In this document: in pieces, positions 6,580-9,331 of the stretch | Layout: each line of letters starts with the position of its first letter | How positions within the stretch are numbered: the first letter of the stretch is position 1 | From: Treponema sp. | GTDB taxonomy: Bacteria; Spirochaetota; Spirochaetia; Treponematales; Treponemataceae | DNA length: 9,331 nucleotides | Assembly: GCA_016296205.1 (NCBI GenBank) | Contig: JAEDJS010000071.1 | Location: 1-9,331, forward strand | Direction: 5' to 3' | Position numbers and translations under genes: made by a program | The notes under the pieces: model-generated | The model's input: the letters and a program-made list of their open reading frames with translations, nothing else | What the model was told of the DNA's origin: nothing | Database searches by the model: none

Positions 6580-7293
6580 TTATTTGTTTTTGTTGATGAT
6601 ACGTGTTTGGTATTTTCCAGTTGCAATTTCGATGTATCTTACGAACAGAGAAACTTTGTTGTCTGCATTCAAGTTGTCCCAAACAAGATTTGTAAATTCA
6701 TCAATGTTGCCTTTAATGTCTACAACAGTTGGTTCTCCCTGATAGCTTGGAAGCGGACTGCCGTCTCCCATGTATGTGTGAATAAAGCGGCCCATACCGT
6801 CTTTTGGATTGTCGTATGTGTATGTGTTTCGGATGCAGCATGATGGATCTCCGTCGTCGCTTTTTAAAATAGACATTGAAATGCTGTATTTACCGTTCTG
6901 AATTTCCATTAAACCAGAAATACGTGGTGTGTAGTTTGGAGCGTCATCTTCAAATTCACGGATGCGAAGTGATTCTTCAAATGTTTTTCCTTCTTTCATT
7001 CCGTCGTTGATTGTATCAGTCTGGTCGCCGTTTGTTACGATTGTTTTGTTTCCAAGAACACGAACAGGCCAGTAAATGATAAGATGTGGGTCTACCATTT
7101 TTGATTCATCAAAAGCCTGTGTGCGCAAACCTTCTCCATCTTCAATAAAAATTCTGTTGCGGGAATTTTCGCTGCGTCCCATAATAAAATAAGCTGTTAC
7201 TGCAAATTTTCCGTCTTCGCTTTTTCCTAATATAATTCCCCGTCCAGGATATGAAGTTGAACTAAGTTCTTTTGCCAGTGAATTAATCTGCAT
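6580..7293 (-). CDS. purO: IMP cyclohydrolase, PurO-type family
   Basis: A 237-residue cytoplasmic protein resembling the IMP_cyclohyd family (PurO). This family closes the ring of FAICAR to give IMP, the last step of de novo purine synthesis, and in many organisms PurH does this instead. The N-terminal block YPGRGIILGKSEDGKFAVTA, then YFIMGRSENSRNR (35-47), is the family hallmark. Further conserved pieces are VDPHLIIYWPVR (67-78), TNGDQTDTI (87-95), DDAPNYTPRISG (116-127) and FIHTYMGDGSPLPSYQGEP (170-188). The start is placed at 7293 because GGAGA (7299-7303 on the opposite strand) sits 5 bases upstream. A longer frame reaching 7380 would overlap the divergent gene and adds a residue run unlike the family. 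It converges with the VIT/VWA gene, with 15 bases between stops. I cannot see whether a purH lies elsewhere. Confidence 0.88.
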   Translation of the reverse strand: MQINSLAKELSSTSYPGRGIILGKSEDGKFAVTAYFIMGRSENSRNRIFIEDGEGLRTQAFDESKMVDPHLIIYWPVRVLGNKTIVTNGDQTDTINDGMKEGKTFEESLRIREFEDDAPNYTPRISGLMEIQNGKYSISMSILKSDDGDPSCCIRNTYTYDNPKDGMGRFIHTYMGDGSPLPSYQGEPTVVDIKGNIDEFTNLVWDNLNADNKVSLFVRYIEIATGKYQTRIINKNK

Positions 7294-7298
7294 TTGTT

Positions 7299-7303
7299 TC
7301 TCC
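7299..7303 (-). promoter_or_regulatory. Ribosome binding site that sets the purO start
   Basis: On the minus strand this reads GGAGA, 5 bases before the ATG at 7291-7293. It decides the start in favour of a 237-residue protein over the 266-residue open frame. Confidence 0.75.
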
Positions 7304-7306
7304 AAA

Positions 7307-7335
7307 TTGAAAATTTTCTGCAGATAATATACAAT
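7307..7335 (+). promoter_or_regulatory. Promoter for the Mbeg1-like hydrolase gene
   Basis: TTGAAA (7307-7312) and TACAAT (7330-7335) are separated by exactly 17 bp, a good sigma-70-type match. Transcription would begin near 7342, right at the SD (TGAGG, 7342-7346), giving a leader of only about a dozen bases. Its -10 box overlaps the -10 of the divergent purO promoter. Confidence 0.6.
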
Positions 7336-7354
7336 TATTTCTGAGGTTTTACAA
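7326..7354 (-). promoter_or_regulatory. Candidate divergent promoter for purO
   Basis: On the minus strand TTGTAA (7354-7349) and TATATT (7331-7326) are spaced by 17 bp. Each box departs from consensus, so the support is moderate. The -35 box begins on the first base of the divergent gene's ATG, and the -10 box shares bases 7330-7331 with the opposing -10 box. Confidence 0.45.
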
Positions 7355-8454
7355 TGGCAAATATTTTGGATTATATTCAATGGCGGGGTGATTTGTCTTT
7401 TGAACAGTCACCGTTAAATGAAGTAGATGCGTTGATTTTTTCTCAGATAAGCTACACCGATTTTTCTAATCTTGGAGTTAACGGTTTTACAAAAAATACA
7501 ATTACTTTTAAAGAGCTTATGAAATTGTTTGCCGCAAGCCCAGATTTTGAAAAACGAAAATATTTTGGTGCAATGATTGATAAACGCACAGTTGATTTAA
7601 TTCAAAATGCTGCTTCTTCAAAACGTTTTGGTGAAGTAAAAGTTTGTGGGTTTGTTAATAAAATCGACCTGGAAAACGAAGAGCAATTCAGTGCCATAAC
7701 TTTTATTCTTCCAGGAAATAAATTTATTATTGCATATCGTGGAACTGACGATACAATTGTTGGCTGGAAAGAAGATTTTAATTTGAGCTACATGGATACT
7801 GTTCCTTCCCAAGTTGATGCTCTTTTGTATCTGGAAGATGCTGCCCATTATCTTAAAGGCGACATTTATCTTACAGGGCATTCAAAGGGTGGAAATCTTG
7901 CTGTATATTCTGCCTCAAAATGCGGATTAAAAATTCAAAAGCGTATTAAGAAAATTTTTGATAATGATGGTCCGGGATTTCCTGAAAGTTTTTTTGCCAG
8001 CAGAGAATATCAGGAAGTAAAGAATAAAATAAATTTGTTTGTGCCGGAAAATTCTATTGTAGGAATGCTTTTTGAACATGATAAAAATTTCGTAACAGTT
8101 GAATGTGACAAACGTGGAATTGAACAGCACAATCCTTTTAACTGGCATTTACTTTGCACTGATTTTATAGAAAGAGCCGATGTTACAAAAGAAAGCAAAA
8201 TTATTAATAAGTCAGTTAATCAACTTTTTAAAGATCTTGATGTTGAACAGAGAAAGATTTTTATAGAAACTATTTTTGGAACTTTAAAAGAAACAAATGC
8301 TCTCACCAATACTGAACTTATAAAAAATCCACTTGAGTCAATGGGGAAGGTTTTAAAAGCCGTCGGTCAACTTGATAAAAAAACAAAAAGTGCTGTGTGG
8401 AGTACTGTTCAGATGATGATAAAATTAGTTGCCCAAAACTTGAACCAGGTGTGA
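7354..8454 (+). CDS. Mbeg1-like / DUF2974 alpha/beta-hydrolase
   Basis: A 366-residue protein with no signal peptide. The opening MANILDYIQWRGDLSFEQ and the following NEVDALIFSQISYTDF are hallmarks of the Mbeg1-like (DUF2974) family. A lipase-like core follows: IIAYRGTDD (125-133), resembling the oxyanion region of class 3 lipases, then LTGHSKGGNLA (173-183) with the nucleophile elbow GHSKG and Ser177. FDNDGPGF (202-209) is a family-conserved segment, and IEQHNPFNW carries His259, a plausible catalytic His. The acid residue is less certain (candidate Asp203 or Asp205). A serine-hydrolase activity on lipid or ester substrates is inferred; no substrate is known. The start ATG has TGAGG 7 bases upstream. 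The 3' end overlaps the convergent methyltransferase gene by 30 bases. Confidence 0.85.
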   Translation: MANILDYIQWRGDLSFEQSPLNEVDALIFSQISYTDFSNLGVNGFTKNTITFKELMKLFAASPDFEKRKYFGAMIDKRTVDLIQNAASSKRFGEVKVCGFVNKIDLENEEQFSAITFILPGNKFIIAYRGTDDTIVGWKEDFNLSYMDTVPSQVDALLYLEDAAHYLKGDIYLTGHSKGGNLAVYSASKCGLKIQKRIKKIFDNDGPGFPESFFASREYQEVKNKINLFVPENSIVGMLFEHDKNFVTVECDKRGIEQHNPFNWHLLCTDFIERADVTKESKIINKSVNQLFKDLDVEQRKIFIETIFGTLKETNALTNTELIKNPLESMGKVLKAVGQLDKKTKSAVWSTVQMMIKLVAQNLNQV

Positions 8455-9222
8455 TGAAGCTCCCAGTAATTCTGGCCTTCTGGAATTTTGTAGAACATAA
8501 TTGCAGAAAAGTTCAAAATTTTCTTCATCCATTTGATTCAACACTGGGCGCATATAATCGGCAGGTCCATCAGGAGCAAATTTAAATTTTTCTGTTAATC
8601 CGCATTCTTTTGCAAAGTAGTCCATATCCTGAATTCTTACGTAACTGTAAAGTTCTTCTGGTGCCGGCTGAATGTGGAATTCTTTATCTACTTGTCCTGA
8701 TTCAATAAGTTTACTCATTCTGTTTTCTTTAAAACAATAACTGATAAGTGAATATTCATTTTGCAGGTAACTTATAAAAATTGTTCCGCCTTTTTTTAGA
8801 ATTCGTTTTGATTCATTTAGTGCTTTGATTTTGTCAGAATTTTTCATGAGATGATACATTGGACCAAAAAGAATAACTACATCAAAAAGATTGTCTTCAA
8901 GAAAATTAAGGTCCAGCGCGTTGCCCTGCCATGTCTTTACGTTTTCATGTTTACAGCGAAGTATTTCAAGATTTTTTGCAACCAGTTCCACAGCAGTTAC
9001 GTCATAACCCATTCGTGCAAGTTCAATACTATACCTTCCTGTTCCCGCCCCAATGTCCGCAATTTTTGTATTAAGTCCAGTTGGCAGAGTTTTAAGATGT
9101 TCCAATAAATAATGCATACATGTTTTAAATTCAACAGTTCCATGTCTTGTCTGGAGTCTGTTGTCTTCTTTATGTTTTGAATAATGTGAAATAATGTTCT
9201 GTTCGTTTTCTGCGTGTTTCAT
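8425..9222 (-). CDS. Class I SAM-dependent methyltransferase
   Basis: A 265-residue cytoplasmic protein with a Rossmann-like methyltransferase core. Motif I is IADIGAGTGRYS (54-65), binding S-adenosylmethionine. Motif II ends VTAVEL with the acidic Glu79 that contacts the ribose. NALDL (101-105) and the strand FDVVILFGPMYHL (113-125) are motif III/IV-like, and LKKGGTIFISYL (142-153) is the post-core strand. The N-terminus (ENEQNIISHYSKHKEDNRL) and the C-terminal ELLGASSHLVQVL match a common UbiE/Methyltransf-type subgroup in Firmicutes and spirochetes; the substrate is unknown. The ATG at 9222 has no SD, and a promoter lies only about 8 bases upstream, so a leaderless mRNA is likely. The 3' end overlaps the convergent hydrolase gene. 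Confidence 0.88.
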   Translation of the reverse strand: MKHAENEQNIISHYSKHKEDNRLQTRHGTVEFKTCMHYLLEHLKTLPTGLNTKIADIGAGTGRYSIELARMGYDVTAVELVAKNLEILRCKHENVKTWQGNALDLNFLEDNLFDVVILFGPMYHLMKNSDKIKALNESKRILKKGGTIFISYLQNEYSLISYCFKENRMSKLIESGQVDKEFHIQPAPEELYSYVRIQDMDYFAKECGLTEKFKFAPDGPADYMRPVLNQMDEENFELFCNYVLQNSRRPELLGASSHLVQVLGN

Positions 9223-9230
9223 TGAATCAG

Positions 9231-9259
9231 ATTATAGTTGAATTTTCTGAAGTATACAA
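9231..9259 (-). promoter_or_regulatory. Promoter for the methyltransferase gene, close to its ATG
   Basis: On the minus strand TTGTAT (9259-9254) and a perfect TATAAT (9236-9231) are separated by 17 bp. The predicted transcription start falls about 1-3 bases before the ATG at 9222, so the message would have almost no leader. Confidence 0.6.
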
Positions 9260-9262
9260 TTG

Positions 9263-9274
9263 TGTAAATTTACA
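9263..9274. promoter_or_regulatory. 12-bp perfect palindrome, possible operator
   Basis: TGTAAATTTACA is a perfect inverted repeat without a spacer, located 4 bases upstream of the methyltransferase -35 box. Its size and position suit a dimeric repressor or activator site, but no regulator is encoded here and short AT-rich palindromes arise by chance. The rest of 9223-9331 contains no gene that I can support. A weak extended -10 (TGTTAAAAT, 9286-9294) faces right, toward a gene outside the window. Confidence 0.3.
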
Positions 9275-9331
9275 GCCGTTGATTGTGTTAAAATTAAATA
9301 TTCTGCAATTATGTTAAGAAATTGATTTTTT

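Noticed and set aside
6607..6843. 78-codon open frame on the + strand opposite purO
   Set aside because: It lies entirely antisense to a well-supported gene, has biased composition and no SD, so it is a shadow frame.
7294..7380. N-terminal extension of purO to 7380
   Set aside because: It would overlap the divergent hydrolase gene and its promoter, adds residues unlike the family, and a good SD precedes the ATG at 7293.
1..9331. CRISPR arrays, tRNA genes, insertion sequences or phage genes
   Set aside because: No regularly spaced repeats, cloverleaf-like segments, transposase or integrase motifs, or terminal inverted repeats were seen.

Overview
The window is AT-rich bacterial chromosome, most likely from a spirochete of the genus Treponema (gut or rumen type). 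The evidence is indirect: AT-rich codon use, purine-rich Shine-Dalgarno (SD) sites, and the family resemblance of the encoded proteins. I see no rRNA or other marker gene to confirm it. I found no tRNA, rRNA, CRISPR array, insertion sequence, phage gene or long repeat. Coding density is very high, and no gene-free stretch exceeds about 110 bases.

Left block, 1-3297, all on the + strand and closely spaced: the 3' end of deoD (hexameric purine nucleoside phosphorylase), an unrecognised secreted six-cysteine protein, a sugar-1-phosphate nucleotidyltransferase-like protein, an ArsP/DUF318-type membrane permease and a small CxxC thioredoxin-like protein. The permease follows the nucleotidyltransferase by 2 bases. 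The permease and thioredoxin-like genes form a recognisable pair.

Middle block, 3298-6564, + strand: cytidine deaminase (cdd) behind a near-consensus sigma-70-type promoter (TTGACA, 17 bp, TAAAAT). It is followed by a 900-residue exported protein with VIT, VWA (MIDAS residues intact), TPR-like and DUF2135/YfaP-like regions, which has its own TATAAT box.

Right block, 6565-9331: an IMP cyclohydrolase of the PurO type (- strand) and an Mbeg1-like/DUF2974 alpha/beta-hydrolase (+ strand) diverge from a 60-bp region in which two promoters appear to overlap. The hydrolase then runs into a convergent class I SAM-dependent methyltransferase (- strand), and the two coding regions share 30 bp at their 3' ends. 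The methyltransferase promoter lies so close to its ATG that the mRNA may be leaderless. A 12-bp perfect palindrome sits just upstream.

The genes look like a housekeeping and accessory mixture: nucleotide salvage and synthesis (deoD, cdd, purO), envelope or periplasmic proteins (the six-cysteine protein and the VIT/VWA protein), and a thiol- or metalloid-linked transport pair. I do not see a clear, previously undescribed multi-gene system. The best leads are the VIT-VWA-TPR-DUF2135 protein, the permease/thioredoxin pair without a visible arsR-type regulator, the cysteine-rich secreted protein, and the compact divergent and convergent gene junctions on the right.
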